A DNA stretch of 64,000 nucleotides. Source: Bacillus pumilus. Lineage in GTDB: Bacteria > Bacillota > Bacilli > Bacillales > Bacillaceae. Positions 8,867 to 17,509 of the stretch are shown here, in pieces (position 1 is the first letter of the stretch; each line of letters begins with the position of its first letter). The notes under the pieces are model-generated. The model was not told where the DNA came from. It made no database searches and saw only the letters and a list, made by a program, of their open reading frames with translations. The position numbers were made by a program, and so were the translations under genes. The DNA lies in the NCBI RefSeq assembly GCF_024498355.1, contig NZ_CP101833.1, forward strand, positions 3,205,001 through 3,269,000. The letters run 5' to 3'.

Positions 8867-8923
8867 GCGGCTTGCGATAAAGTGATGAAGATTCTTCTTC
8901 CACTTTATCCGGCCGCTTTTTTT
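8865..8923. terminator. Bidirectional terminator shared by bcrC and the convergent MFS gene
   Basis: The outer stem AAGCGGC/GCCGCTT and inner stem GATAAAGTG/CACTTTATC form one long nested hairpin with a T7 run on the right. It overlaps the last codons of the convergent MFS gene. Confidence 0.8.
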
Positions 8924-10293
8924 ATGGGCTGTCTCCCTCTGACCATATTTGAAAAATAAAGACTTACGCCAATGCCAATAAGAGAAATGATGATTAACGT
9001 CCACCCTAACTGCTCAAAATGGGAACCAGCGATTTCCTCACCAAACAGCATGCCAAGCACGGCAGATGACAGAATGGAACCAAGGTACCGGCATGTTTGA
9101 AAAAGCCCGGAGGATGTACCAATCATTTGCTGAGGACTCGCTTTTAGCATTGCAGCTTGAAGCGCCACATTTCCAATGCCGTAACTGAGTCCAAGTAACG
9201 CAAGAACCACTCCTTTCCCCCATAAGGGCGCAGGAATAAAAAAGAATGTCATCGCAGAAGCTCCACCCAGCATCAATACTGTGCTTGCTAAAATCGGATG
9301 TCGTTCATCCCCGCGATCCACCCACTTTCCTGTCAGCGGCGACACAATGATGCTCACCCCAGACATACACAGCATAAAAAGACCCGTCATCTCCACACGC
9401 CAGCCTAATTCATCTTGGAAATAACTCGGCAAACCAAAAAAGAGACAATAGAAAAAAATATTTAAGATGATAAATTGCACATACACAAATGACAGCCGCT
9501 TCTCCTTGCGAAACATCCGAATTTGAATAAACGGTTCATCCACCTGATATTCCCACCAGATAAAAGCACCTGCACTCAGGAGACAAAGAATGCCCTGTAC
9601 ATACTGAATACCATCTGCAAGTGATAATAAAAATGAAAGCAGGAGTACAATACAAGCTGTAAAAAGAAGCATCCCTGGCAAATCGAGCTTTCGTACAGTC
9701 TCTCCTATGCGGAGCTTTCTCTTCTTCTGCTCCTTCGGAAACAAAGATAGCCCAAGAAAGAAACTAATCAGAATAAAAGGCAGATTCACTAAAAAGATAG
9801 CCGGCCAGCCGCCGATTGTCATCAAAAACCCGCCAAGCGTTGGTCCGAGTGCTGTCATCGCTGAAGCAAAAATGGACAATACCGCTAATGCCGATCCCTG
9901 TCTTTCCTTAATATGATCCCGAATGAGTCCAACACCCGAAGGATAAATGGCACTACTTCCAATCGCCTGCAACAGCCGGATCACAATCAGCACCGCAAAA
10001 GTCGGGGCAAAAGGGGCACAAATGGCCGAAATGGCCACGAGAGCCAACCCAAATAAAAATAATGTTCTCCGGCTCATCACATGATCCCCAATCCGGCCGC
10101 TCACCGGCTGCGTCACCGCACTGGCTAAATAAAAAGTTGAAATGAGCCAGGATACGGTCGTAAACGACAAACCAAACTCATGCTGAATTTGATGCAAGGC
10201 CAAAGAAATCATCGAGGAATTCAGTGGATTTAACATCGTTCCAAAGGCAATAGCGGTCAAAAAGACCTTTCGGTTGTCTCTCCACTTGTTCAT
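8905..10293 (-). CDS. ywoD: MFS transporter, DHA2 (14-TM) family (YwoD-like)
   Basis: A 462-residue multidrug-type major facilitator with about 14 predicted TM helices. Typical loop motifs are GRIGDHVMSRR (near 72) and the antiporter motif region around SALAVLSIFASAMTALGPTLGG. The ATG at 10293 follows AGAGGGGGG; the upstream in-frame ATG at 10323 lacks such a site. Its C-terminal codons form part of the terminator shared with bcrC. Substrate unknown; likely a proton-driven exporter. Confidence 0.82.
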   Translation of the reverse strand: MNKWRDNRKVFLTAIAFGTMLNPLNSSMISLALHQIQHEFGLSFTTVSWLISTFYLASAVTQPVSGRIGDHVMSRRTLFLFGLALVAISAICAPFAPTFAVLIVIRLLQAIGSSAIYPSGVGLIRDHIKERQGSALAVLSIFASAMTALGPTLGGFLMTIGGWPAIFLVNLPFILISFFLGLSLFPKEQKKRKLRIGETVRKLDLPGMLLFTACIVLLLSFLLSLADGIQYVQGILCLLSAGAFIWWEYQVDEPFIQIRMFRKEKRLSFVYVQFIILNIFFYCLFFGLPSYFQDELGWRVEMTGLFMLCMSGVSIIVSPLTGKWVDRGDERHPILASTVLMLGGASAMTFFFIPAPLWGKGVVLALLGLSYGIGNVALQAAMLKASPQQMIGTSSGLFQTCRYLGSILSSAVLGMLFGEEIAGSHFEQLGWTLIIISLIGIGVSLYFSNMVRGRQPIKKAAG

Positions 10294-10545
10294 ACACCGA
10301 CCCCCCTCTTTGTTATATGCCATGTTCTTTGCCTATCCTTCCGTTATTATGAGATTCATTTCCCTTTTTTACCCTTATCAATTCAAGTTCTCTCTTGGAA
10401 CAGCAAGACATACATTTTAAAAAGGGAGCACCTTAGAAAAGCACATACAAAATTGAGAATATGAGGAAGAGATGGTAATATTCATTTCGTGTTTGAAAGC
10501 CTACTTTCTCCTTATAGGAGAACGGCTGAAAAGGAGGAGAAGCAT

Positions 10546-11358
10546 ATTATTAAAAAAAGACGGTTTTGGGTCCCAGCCCTTTTTTCGGTTGCAGTATTAC
10601 TTCTGTCTTCGTGTGGTTCAGATGAAACAAATGGGAACGGAGATAAACGTAATTCTACAGCGAAAGGGTCGCCGATTTTGGAAGATGGAAAATTTGTTTT
10701 TGCAGCATCAGGGGAATTTCACCCATTCAGTTACATGGATGGAAACGAGATGTCCGGCTTTGATATCGATGTAGGCAACGCGATTAGCGACAAGCTCGGT
10801 CTCGAGCCTGTACAGAAAAAATATAAATTCGCAGGTATTGTCGAAGGCGTGAAAGCAGGGAAATTTGATGCGGCAGTTGCGAGTCATACCATCAATGAGG
10901 AACGAAAAAAACACGTCCTTTTTTCTAAACCCTACTACTATTCCGGTCCGCAAATCTTCACAAGACCTGGAGCAGACATTCAAAGTGCTGATGACTTAAA
11001 AGACAAAGAAATCGCTGTATCAAAAGGCTCGTCCTACGCTGATATTGCGAAAGAACATAGCGGGCAGGAACCAAAATATTACGACAGTGATGTGGTCGCT
11101 TTAGAAGCACTAGCCAACGGAAAACACGATGCGGTCGTGACTGATTTTGCCACAGGTGCAGAAGCCATGAAGAAAAAATTAAAAATCGAAGCGCAGGAAA
11201 GACTCGGACAAAGTGAGCAAGCAATCGCTGTGTCAAAAGAGAATAAACAGCTCATAGAAGAGATCAACGATGCGATTGATGCACTAAAAAAAGACGGAAC
11301 ATTAAGACAAATTAGCGAAAAGTATTTTGACGAAGATATTACCGTTAAACAGGATTAA
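10546..11358 (+). CDS. Amino-acid ABC importer, substrate-binding lipoprotein (probable ATT start)
   Basis: A solute-binding protein of the polar-amino-acid/cystine family (SBP_bac_3) anchored by a lipid. The signal runs KKRR, then a hydrophobic stretch, then the lipobox LSSC. The first binding-fold motif follows (FHPFSYMDGNEMSGFDIDV). The C-terminus (LRQISEKYFDEDITV) resembles YxeM/TcyA-type proteins. No ATG/GTG/TTG lies at a sensible distance from the strong AAGGAGGAG site (10531-10539). Two in-frame ATT codons do, and the first (10546, 8 nt spacing) gives 270 aa and a normal signal. The only upstream alternative, GTG 10489, adds 19 residues to the n-region and lacks a good ribosome site. 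It leads a three-gene operon. Confidence 0.85.
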   Translation: MIKKRRFWVPALFSVAVLLLSSCGSDETNGNGDKRNSTAKGSPILEDGKFVFAASGEFHPFSYMDGNEMSGFDIDVGNAISDKLGLEPVQKKYKFAGIVEGVKAGKFDAAVASHTINEERKKHVLFSKPYYYSGPQIFTRPGADIQSADDLKDKEIAVSKGSSYADIAKEHSGQEPKYYDSDVVALEALANGKHDAVVTDFATGAEAMKKKLKIEAQERLGQSEQAIAVSKENKQLIEEINDAIDALKKDGTLRQISEKYFDEDITVKQD

Positions 11359-11414
11359 AACCACGATTGTGCGCCCTTTTCCAGGCGCACTTTCTTCAAA
11401 TGGAGATGATTATT

Positions 11415-12077
11415 TTGCCTACCCTATCACACTTTTTTCAGACGCTGATTGATTCTAGAGGCATTTTCTTAGAGGGGATGCTGCTCACCTTACAACTAAC
11501 TGTGATCAGCATCTTCATCGGTATGTTCATTGGGCTCTTCTTTGCTTTACTGAAAATATCCCGCGTCGCGATTTTCGGATATATCGCCAATGCCTATATC
11601 TTCCTTGTACGCGGAACACCACTGATTGTGCAAATCTTTATCCTATATTTTGGACTCACGGAATTAAATATACCTGACTTCTGGGCTGCTTCCATTGCGC
11701 TTGCCTTTCATAATGGTGCCTATATAGCAGAGATATTCAGAGGCGCCATCCAATCAATCGACCAAGGTCAAAAAGAGGCAGGACGTTCTCTTGGAATGGG
11801 CCGCTTTTTAACCATGAGACGTATCATTCTCCCGCAAGCGATGCGGCGCGCCCTTCCCCCTCTCGGTAATCAGTTCATTATCGGGTTAAAAGACTCATCA
11901 CTTGCCGCCTTTATCAGCGTCAATGAACTATTTAACGTAGCCACCACTCAAGGCTCCAACAGCTTTGACAATATGACGTATTTACTTGTTGTGGCTGTCT
12001 ATTACTTAGTTCTTGTCCTGCTGTTAACATTCGCTGTCCAAACCTTTGAGAAGAAACTTTCAGTCAGTGACCATTAG
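11415..12077 (+). CDS. Amino-acid ABC importer, permease
   Basis: A 220-residue HisM-type membrane permease with about five TM helices. The EAA-like loop reads [24 protein letters not shown] (near 140-163), the docking site for the ATPase. The start is taken as TTG 11415, 9 nt from GGAG; a start further upstream would run through that ribosome site. It is preceded by the binding protein and followed after 10 nt by the ATPase, so the three form a complete importer. The substrate is probably a polar or sulfur amino acid, but the sequence does not fix which. Confidence 0.87.
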   Translation: MPTLSHFFQTLIDSRGIFLEGMLLTLQLTVISIFIGMFIGLFFALLKISRVAIFGYIANAYIFLVRGTPLIVQIFILYFGLTELNIPDFWAASIALAFHNGAYIAEIFRGAIQSIDQGQKEAGRSLGMGRFLTMRRIILPQAMRRALPPLGNQFIIGLKDSSLAAFISVNELFNVATTQGSNSFDNMTYLLVVAVYYLVLVLLLTFAVQTFEKKLSVSDH

Positions 12078-12087
12078 GAGGAGAAGC

Positions 12088-12828
12088 ATGACAGAATCAA
12101 AGGAAATCATTCGTGTTGAAAAACTCAATAAATACTTCGGGAATCTTCATGTCTTAAAGGATATCGATCTCACCGTGTATGAAAATGATGTCGTCGTCTT
12201 AATTGGGGCGAGCGGCTCTGGAAAAAGCACCTTGCTCCGCTGTATGAACTTTTTAGAAATAAAAAATGACGGTCAGATCATCATTGATGGCAGCCCTGTT
12301 CAACCAAAGCGTGATCAACTAAACGAAATGAGACAAAAAATAGGCATGGTGTTTCAGCATTTTAATCTCTTTCCGCACAAAACTGTGCTTGAAAACATCA
12401 TCGAAGCGCCTTTAATGGTGAAGAAAACAAAGAAAGCACAGGCCATCGCTGAAGCCAAAGTCTTGTTAGAAAAAGTCGGACTTGCGGATAAAGCCAAGGT
12501 GTATCCTTCTAAACTATCAGGCGGCCAAAAGCAGCGTGTTGCCATTGCACGGTCTCTCGCCATGAAACCTGATGTCATGTTATTTGACGAGCCTACGTCT
12601 GCCCTTGACCCAGAGCTTGTAGGCGAGGTGCTGCAAACCATGAAAAGCCTCGCAAAAGAAGGCATGACAATGGTCATAGTTACACATGAAATGGGCTTTG
12701 CAAAAGAAGTCGCCGATCGTGTCGTCTATATGCACGAAGGACGTATCGTCGAAGAAGGGATCCCATCGGAATTGTTCGATTCCCCTCAAGAGGAGCGAAC
12801 CAAACTGTTTCTCAGCTCCATTTTATAG
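12088..12828 (+). CDS. Amino-acid ABC importer, ATP-binding protein
   Basis: A 246-residue GlnQ/HisP-type ATPase. Walker A is GASGSGKST (about 37-45), the Q-loop is VFQHFNLFP, the signature is LSGGQKQR (about 139), Walker B is [14 protein letters not shown] and the switch His is in VTHEMGF. The ATG at 12088 follows TAGGAGGAG. It is the last gene of the importer operon. A short GACCT stem after the stop (12827-12846) could be a weak terminator. Confidence 0.93.
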   Translation: MTESKEIIRVEKLNKYFGNLHVLKDIDLTVYENDVVVLIGASGSGKSTLLRCMNFLEIKNDGQIIIDGSPVQPKRDQLNEMRQKIGMVFQHFNLFPHKTVLENIIEAPLMVKKTKKAQAIAEAKVLLEKVGLADKAKVYPSKLSGGQKQRVAIARSLAMKPDVMLFDEPTSALDPELVGEVLQTMKSLAKEGMTMVIVTHEMGFAKEVADRVVYMHEGRIVEEGIPSELFDSPQEERTKLFLSSIL

Positions 12829-12920
12829 GTCAAACGACCTTTATTTTCGTGATCAACGCACGTTTTTTCTCATTTTTTACGAACGTTTCATCCATTTATA
12901 TTGAACATAACCAAAAAACA

Positions 12921-12971
12921 TGTTAGATAAACTTACATGTATATGTTATGTGTGACTTTTCTCTCTATAAT
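12921..12971 (+). promoter_or_regulatory. TnrA box and promoter of amtB-glnK
   Basis: TGTTAGATAAACTTACA (12921-12937) matches the TnrA/GlnR consensus TGTNA-N7-TNACA at every defined position. The -10 TATAAT is at 12966-12971. The box centre is about 49 bp upstream of the expected start site, the activating position known for B. subtilis nrgAB. Nitrogen-limitation activation by TnrA is therefore well supported. Confidence 0.88.
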
Positions 12972-13019
12972 GAAGAATTAAGAAATCAATTAATTCTGAA
13001 TGATTCGGGGGAATGCAGC

Positions 13020-14228
13020 ATGCAAATGGGTGATACAGTATTTATGTTCTTCTGCACACTACTCGTGTGGTTAATGACACCGGGTTTAGCTTTATTCTAC
13101 GGGGGACTTGTGAGAAGTAAAAACGTGTTAAGTACAACAATGCACAGCTTAACATCACTGGCCATCGTCTCGATCGTCTGGATCGTGTTTGGCTATTCCT
13201 TGGCTTTTGCGCCAGGCAATGCATGGATCGGGGGCTTTGAATGGGTTGGGTTAAAAGGCGTGGGCTTTGAGCCTGGTTCATATAGCGATACCATCCCACA
13301 TTCATTGTTCATGATGTTCCAAATGACCTTTGCCGTCTTAACAACAGCCATCATCTCAGGTGCCTTTGCCGAACGTATTCGTTACTCGGCAGTGATCGTG
13401 TTTACACTCCTTTGGGTCACATTTGTATACGCGCCAGTCGCACACTGGGTATGGGGCGGTGGTTGGATTGGAGAAATGGGCGCGCTTGACTTCGCTGGAG
13501 GAAACGTGGTTCACATCTCATCCGGTGTTGCCGGTCTAATCATTGCAATTGTTCTTGGGAAGCGAAAAGAAGCAGCAAGTTCTTCCCCGCATAACTTGAT
13601 CTACACACTTCTTGGCGGAGCTGTCATCTGGTTTGGCTGGTTTGGTTTTAACGTTGGGAGCGCCCTGACGTTAGACAGCGTCGCCATGTTTGCCTTTATT
13701 AACACCAATACAGCAGCTGCCGCAGGAATCATCGGCTGGCTATTAGTCGAGTGGATGATCAACAAAAAACCAACAATGCTTGGCGCCATCTCTGGAGCCA
13801 TTGCAGGTCTTGTCGCCATTACACCTGCCGCAGGCTTTGTTACTCCATTTGCTTCTATTATTATAGGAATCATTGGCGGGATCGTCTGTTTCTGGGGAGT
13901 CTTCTCCCTCAAAGCCAAATTCGGCTATGATGATGCCCTTGATGCATTCGGCCTTCATGGAATTGGTGGTACTTGGGGAGGCATTGCAACAGGACTTTTC
14001 GCAACAACCTCTGTCAATGATGGCGGAGCCAATGGCTTATTTTACGGAGATCCAAGCTTACTTTGGAAGCAAGTTGTCGCCATTGTTGCCACTTACGCCT
14101 TTGTTGCTGTTGTAACATACGTGATCATCAAAGTCGTCAATATCTTCTTCAAGATTCGAGCAACCGAAGAAGAAGAATCAGTGGGTCTTGATTTAACCAT
14201 GCACGGCGAAAAAGCATATCAAGATTAA
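13020..14228 (+). CDS. amtB: Ammonium transporter AmtB/NrgA
   Basis: A 402-residue Amt/Rh/MEP channel with about 11 TM helices that conducts ammonium at low external concentration. Visible family segments are PGLALFYGGLVRSKNVLST near 22-40, the pore region GGNVVHISSG near 161 and DDALDAFGLHGIGG near 307. Start is ATG 13020 behind GGGGGAA; the reading frame upstream to 12948 runs through the promoter and is not used. Forms an operon with glnK, 18 nt downstream. Regulated by TnrA. Confidence 0.95.
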   Translation: MQMGDTVFMFFCTLLVWLMTPGLALFYGGLVRSKNVLSTTMHSLTSLAIVSIVWIVFGYSLAFAPGNAWIGGFEWVGLKGVGFEPGSYSDTIPHSLFMMFQMTFAVLTTAIISGAFAERIRYSAVIVFTLLWVTFVYAPVAHWVWGGGWIGEMGALDFAGGNVVHISSGVAGLIIAIVLGKRKEAASSSPHNLIYTLLGGAVIWFGWFGFNVGSALTLDSVAMFAFINTNTAAAAGIIGWLLVEWMINKKPTMLGAISGAIAGLVAITPAAGFVTPFASIIIGIIGGIVCFWGVFSLKAKFGYDDALDAFGLHGIGGTWGGIATGLFATTSVNDGGANGLFYGDPSLLWKQVVAIVATYAFVAVVTYVIIKVVNIFFKIRATEEEESVGLDLTMHGEKAYQD

Positions 14229-14246
14229 AGAAAAAGGGGTGTCTCG

Positions 14247-14594
14247 ATGAGCAAAATGTATAAAGTGGAGATTGTCACACGTCCAGCTAATTTTGAAACA
14301 TTAAAGGTGGAGCTTGGAAAGATTGGTGTCACCTCTATTACCTTTTCAAATGTGCACGGCTGCGGCTTACAAAAGGGACATACAGAGCTATACCGCGGCG
14401 TCAAAAAGGAAAGCAACGTGTACGAACGATTAAAGATCGAAATCGTCCTGAGCAAGGTACCTGTCGAACAGGTCGTTGAAACAGCACAAAAAGTACTTCG
14501 CACAGGCGAACCAGGGGATGGGAAAATATTTATATATGAAATAGAAAATACAATTAACATCCGAACAGGTGAAGAAGGACCTGCCGCCTTATAG
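14247..14594 (+). CDS. glnK: PII-family nitrogen signalling protein GlnK/NrgB
   Basis: A 115-residue PII protein that binds AmtB and, in Bacillus, helps anchor TnrA at the membrane. The T-loop region (HGCGLQKGHTELYRG, about 36-50) and the C-terminal signature DGKIFIYEIENTINIRTGEEG are present. Start ATG 14247 follows AAAGGGGTG. Encoded directly after amtB, the canonical pairing. Confidence 0.94.
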   Translation: MSKMYKVEIVTRPANFETLKVELGKIGVTSITFSNVHGCGLQKGHTELYRGVKKESNVYERLKIEIVLSKVPVEQVVETAQKVLRTGEPGDGKIFIYEIENTINIRTGEEGPAAL

Positions 14595-14605
14595 CCTTAT
14601 AGTAC

Positions 14606-14635
14606 ATCCTCCGCCGCGTGGCGGAGGATCTTTTT
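14606..14635 (+). terminator. amtB-glnK terminator
   Basis: A perfect stem ATCCTCCGCC/GGCGGAGGAT with a 4-nt loop, followed by CTTTTT. Confidence 0.9.
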
Positions 14636-14642
14636 AAGACAG

Positions 14643-14673
14643 AAAAAAACTCTGTGTAGTCATCTACACAGAG
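14643..14673 (-). terminator. spoIIQ terminator
   Basis: On the minus strand, the stem CTCTGTGTAG/CTACACAGAG with a 4-nt loop is followed by a U7 run. It is 14 nt beyond the spoIIQ stop. Confidence 0.9.
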
Positions 14674-14687
14674 GATCTTGCAAGACA

Positions 14688-15584
14688 TTAAGATTGTTTT
14701 GTTTCTTCTAACTGACTGCTGTCTTTAGAGGAATCTGAAGACTTTTCTTGATCAGAGGATTTCCCCTTCTCATCAGACTTTTCTTCAGATTTTTCTCCAG
14801 CAGGCTCTTTGGCCTTATCTTCAGCAGCAGGTTCCTTCGTTTTTTCATCAGCCTTTGGCTGAGCAGGTTCTTTTGCTTCTTCCGTCACTTCTTGTGCTGC
14901 TTTTTCAATAGTAGAAACGGGCTTATCAATGAAGCTAAGTGGATTGAGCGCTAAACCTTCCATACGAATTTCAAAATGGACATGGTTACCGCTTTCAGCA
15001 CCATAAAGATTTTTACCTGAAGCACCGATAACATCATTCTGCTTCACTTCATCGCCTTCTTTTACACTCACTTGCGACAACGATTGATAAACAGTTGACA
15101 ATCCATCTTCATGTTCAATTTCAACGACATGACCGAGAACTGGATCTTTTTTCGCTTGAACCACTGTTCCACTAAGAGCAGCTGTGACATCAAACACTTT
15201 GCCATCTTTATCTGCAAGATCAATACCTTTGCTTAAGGTATAGGTGTTATTATAGTTTACAAGTGCTGCTTCTTTTTCTTTTTGATCAGCATCTGCTTCA
15301 TAGAACTTTTTCACGACAGAAACATTATCAGAATTCTGGACCGGCATTGCAACATTTTCAATTGGCTTTCCAACTTCAACGGCATCATCACGCTGTTCTT
15401 GTCCTGCTTGATTTCCATCAGATAGTTGATCTTTCACATCTTTTGATACAGCTTGATACCAAAGAACTGCTGTTAACACGACCGCTGCGCTGACCAAGTA
15501 AATAGCAGGGAATACCCAGCGCTTACGGAAAAATTGCTGAACTTTTGTGATTTTGGAAGTACGTTTCTTTTCTTCCTCTCTCAT
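14688..15584 (-). CDS. spoIIQ: Forespore engulfment/channel protein SpoIIQ
   Basis: A 298-residue forespore membrane protein that pairs with SpoIIIAH across the engulfing membranes. A single TM segment (about 22-43) is followed by a LytM/M23-like domain (about 115-215). The HxH motif is intact (GNHVHFEI), but the first zinc ligand position reads SKGIDLA where active peptidases have His. This matches the degenerate domain known for Bacillus SpoIIQ. The low-complexity E/K/S tail is longer than in the 283-aa B. subtilis protein. A sigma-F promoter lies directly upstream. Confidence 0.95.
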   Translation of the reverse strand: MREEEKKRTSKITKVQQFFRKRWVFPAIYLVSAAVVLTAVLWYQAVSKDVKDQLSDGNQAGQEQRDDAVEVGKPIENVAMPVQNSDNVSVVKKFYEADADQKEKEAALVNYNNTYTLSKGIDLADKDGKVFDVTAALSGTVVQAKKDPVLGHVVEIEHEDGLSTVYQSLSQVSVKEGDEVKQNDVIGASGKNLYGAESGNHVHFEIRMEGLALNPLSFIDKPVSTIEKAAQEVTEEAKEPAQPKADEKTKEPAAEDKAKEPAGEKSEEKSDEKGKSSDQEKSSDSSKDSSQLEETKQS

Positions 15585-15602
15585 TTTTCATCACCTCAGC
15601 AA

Positions 15603-15632
15603 CATTCTGAACACTTTTCAAAAAATATATAC
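15603..15632 (-). promoter_or_regulatory. Sigma-F promoter of spoIIQ
   Basis: Minus strand: -35 GTATA, 15 nt, then a -10 of GTTCAGAATG. This fits the GYWTA-N15-GGNNANANT pattern except at the second G. It is 19 nt upstream of the ATG, with AGGTGATG as ribosome site. Confidence 0.6.
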
Positions 15633-15715
15633 ACACGAAATCATTTTTCTTTTTATTTTGCGCAATCGCATCGATAATATGTATGATGAATGAAAAAAAG
15701 ATGGGGGACTTTATT

Positions 15716-16210
15716 GTGAAAACTTTCAACCGCATTGCAACAGAAGATGACCTCAAAGCGATCGTCGATATCTACAATTCAACCATTGCTTCAAGAGAAG
15801 CGACCGCCGATACAGAACCTGTTACAGTTGAAGACCGCAGGCAATGGTTTTTGAATCATTCAGAGAAAAGACCTCTCTATGTAAAAACAGATGAAGAAGG
15901 AAATATCTATGGCTGGCTCAGCTTTGAAACATTTTACGGCAGACCTGCATACAACGGAACCGTTGAATTGAGTATTTATTTGAACCAAGACTATCGAGGA
16001 AAAGGCTTAGGATCGCTTTTCTTACAAGAGGCCATTGAATTGGCGCCCTCATTAGGCATCCGAACATTGCTTGCCTTTATTTTCGGGCACAACGAAGCCA
16101 GCATTCGACTATTTAAAAAACACGGCTTTGAGACTTGGGGACACCTGCCACGCATCGCAGAAATGGACGGCAGCAGGTACGATTTAGATATACTAGGAAA
16201 AGAATTATAA
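15716..16210 (+). CDS. ywnH: GNAT N-acetyltransferase, YwnH/phosphinothricin-type
   Basis: A 164-residue acetyltransferase. The acetyl-CoA binding motif A is YRGKGLGSLFLQEA (near 95), with a conserved FGRPAYN-like segment (YGRPAYNGTVELS) as in phosphinothricin/methionine-sulfone acetyltransferases. The GTG at 15716 is chosen: GGGGGA is 7 nt upstream and the N-terminus aligns with B. subtilis YwnH. Upstream in-frame ATGs (15683, 15701) lie in or before that site. It is followed by repeat copy 2 and its terminator. Confidence 0.87.
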   Translation: MKTFNRIATEDDLKAIVDIYNSTIASREATADTEPVTVEDRRQWFLNHSEKRPLYVKTDEEGNIYGWLSFETFYGRPAYNGTVELSIYLNQDYRGKGLGSLFLQEAIELAPSLGIRTLLAFIFGHNEASIRLFKKHGFETWGHLPRIAEMDGSRYDLDILGKEL

Positions 16211-16230
16211 AACCAGTATCTCTAACCATT

Positions 16231-16395
16231 CAGATTGTTGACAAAGGGCTAAAATGATGTGTATTTTAGCCCTTTGTCTTCTCTTCAGCGTGATAGAAAA
16301 CCTTTGAAATCTAGGACGCAGCGGAGCGAATTTGACATTCGTAAGCTCCGGCACGCAGGACTGCGGGCGAATGCGAGGGTTTGTCTACACGTTGC
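16231..16395 (+). repeat. Dispersed repeat element, copy 2 of 4
   Basis: It has both modules: the hairpin ACAAAGGGCTAAAAT/ATTTTAGCCCTTTGT at about 16240-16277, then the CAGCGTG-ended block to CACGTTG (16388-16394). It carries an internal deletion relative to copies 1 and 4 (CTAGGACGCAGCGGAGCG). The inner arms GGAGCGAAT...ATTCGTAAGCTCC are well formed. The left flank (GTATCTCTAA) looks like a decayed version of the right terminator arm (GCGTCTCTAA). Confidence 0.85.
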
Positions 16396-16425
16396 AGCGT
16401 CTCTAAATCAAAAAGACGCTTTTTT
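16396..16425 (+). terminator. Terminator after ywnH / repeat copy 2
   Basis: The stem AGCGTCT/AGACGCT is followed by TTTTTT. It overlaps the stop codon of the convergent redox gene. Confidence 0.75.
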
Positions 16426-16954
16426 ATGAAACGTGCAACAGCTGTTCAAACTGTTTCGCATTTTGAAGAGATTTTCTTTGCAGGATGATTCCGTGTTCAT
16501 CAATGAGAATCGCTTGCGGGACAACAGTTACCCCATACAGCTCCATGATTTGTGAAGAGCGCATATAAACGGCTTGATCCGGCAGCAATTGAAGAAGCGA
16601 CGCATCATCCGCTTGTTCATCTCCATTAATAAAAATGAACTGAGCATCATCACTAGAGATCTGCTGCTGCATATCAGCCAAAATGCTTTTGCACGTCATA
16701 CAAGTAGAATTCACAAATAACAGCATCACGGCTCTCCCGCTTTGCAAATATTCCTTTAAAATCACCTTTTCCCCTAAATGCGTATAGTTTCGAAATAGCG
16801 GGGCCGGATCACCCACTTCTGCTTCCTTCAACTCAATCCCATCAAGGGTTTTTATTTTATTCATAAATTTCCCGATAAAACGGGCAAGCAGAAACACCAC
16901 AGCCAGCTGAGCAATGACAATCAATAACACAATGATTAATAAAATATCTGTCAT
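16424..16954 (-). CDS. MauD-like membrane-anchored thiol-disulfide protein (CMTC)
   Basis: A 176-residue protein: N-terminal TM helix (about 3-27), then a thioredoxin/TlpA-like extracytoplasmic domain. The active site is Cys85-Met-Thr-Cys88 (NSTCMTC), and a cis-proline motif VVPQ is near 149. It overlaps the MauE-like gene by 4 nt (ATGA), so translation is coupled. The pairing of a MauE-type membrane protein with a MauD-type thioredoxin mirrors the disulfide-forming pair of methylamine dehydrogenase loci. Here the likely client is the six-Cys peptide at 20401; that link is inferred from context. Confidence 0.82.
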   Translation of the reverse strand: MTDILLIIVLLIVIAQLAVVFLLARFIGKFMNKIKTLDGIELKEAEVGDPAPLFRNYTHLGEKVILKEYLQSGRAVMLLFVNSTCMTCKSILADMQQQISSDDAQFIFINGDEQADDASLLQLLPDQAVYMRSSQIMELYGVTVVPQAILIDEHGIILQRKSLQNAKQFEQLLHVS

Positions 16955-17508
16955 TTCATTTTATCTCCTTCTATAATTGATCCAAATTGATTGATCCACT
17001 TTCGCTTGAATAACATGATTTCTTGACTGACCGCTATGATGAAACAGACAGCCACTGCAATTAGAAAACAAATGATTTTGAAGTGCCATGGAATCGTCAC
17101 TACATAGGAATGCACATAAAATAACCCCAGTACAAGAGCCAGCATCAGCACATTTCGAATCACAATCCCCCAATGAAGGCGTTCATTTTCAAGAAGACCT
17201 CCACAGCCGCACGAAATATCACGATGCCCTCTCAATAAATTGAACGTGACCGCTCCAGTATAGATACATAAAAGTGCTGTAAGACCAATCGCAGGTACGA
17301 GAGACATGTTCCAAATGAACAAATGAACAGTACAAACCAGTTCAACAGACAAAAATAAATAAAACATTGGTGCTGCGAAAGATGGAGGCATCAGCCGATA
17401 AGCATTCATCTGCTGCACATGCTCCGTCTGTTTTCTCACTTTATCCAGCCATGCACCTGCAAAAATGATTCCTAGTAGATAGACACCTATGAAATAAAAG
17501 ACACTCAC
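16951..17508 (-). CDS. MauE/DoxX-like membrane redox protein
   Basis: A 185-residue polytopic protein with about four TM helices. Its signature is HRDISCGCGG with Cys100 and Cys102, as in the MauE family (methylamine utilisation; electron transfer for disulfide formation). The start is a GTG at 17508, one base after the ABC transporter stop, with GGAGATG inside the upstream gene. It is tightly coupled to both neighbours. Probable role: reoxidise the MauD-like partner using membrane quinones. The family match is clear; the role here is inferred. Confidence 0.8.
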   Translation of the reverse strand: MSVFYFIGVYLLGIIFAGAWLDKVRKQTEHVQQMNAYRLMPPSFAAPMFYLFLSVELVCTVHLFIWNMSLVPAIGLTALLCIYTGAVTFNLLRGHRDISCGCGGLLENERLHWGIVIRNVLMLALVLGLFYVHSYVVTIPWHFKIICFLIAVAVCFIIAVSQEIMLFKRKWINQFGSIIEGDKMK

Positions 17509-17509
17509 C

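Noticed and set aside
16243..16270. Outward promoter inside the repeat (TTGACA in copies 2 and 4)
   Set aside because: The -35 is perfect, but the best -10 is TATTTT at 18 nt and falls in the hairpin arm. Copy 1 has lost the -35, so support is weak.
16951..17508. A methylamine dehydrogenase locus, given MauE/MauD-like genes
   Set aside because: No light- or heavy-chain subunit genes are nearby, and the 64-aa peptide is too short to be the light chain.
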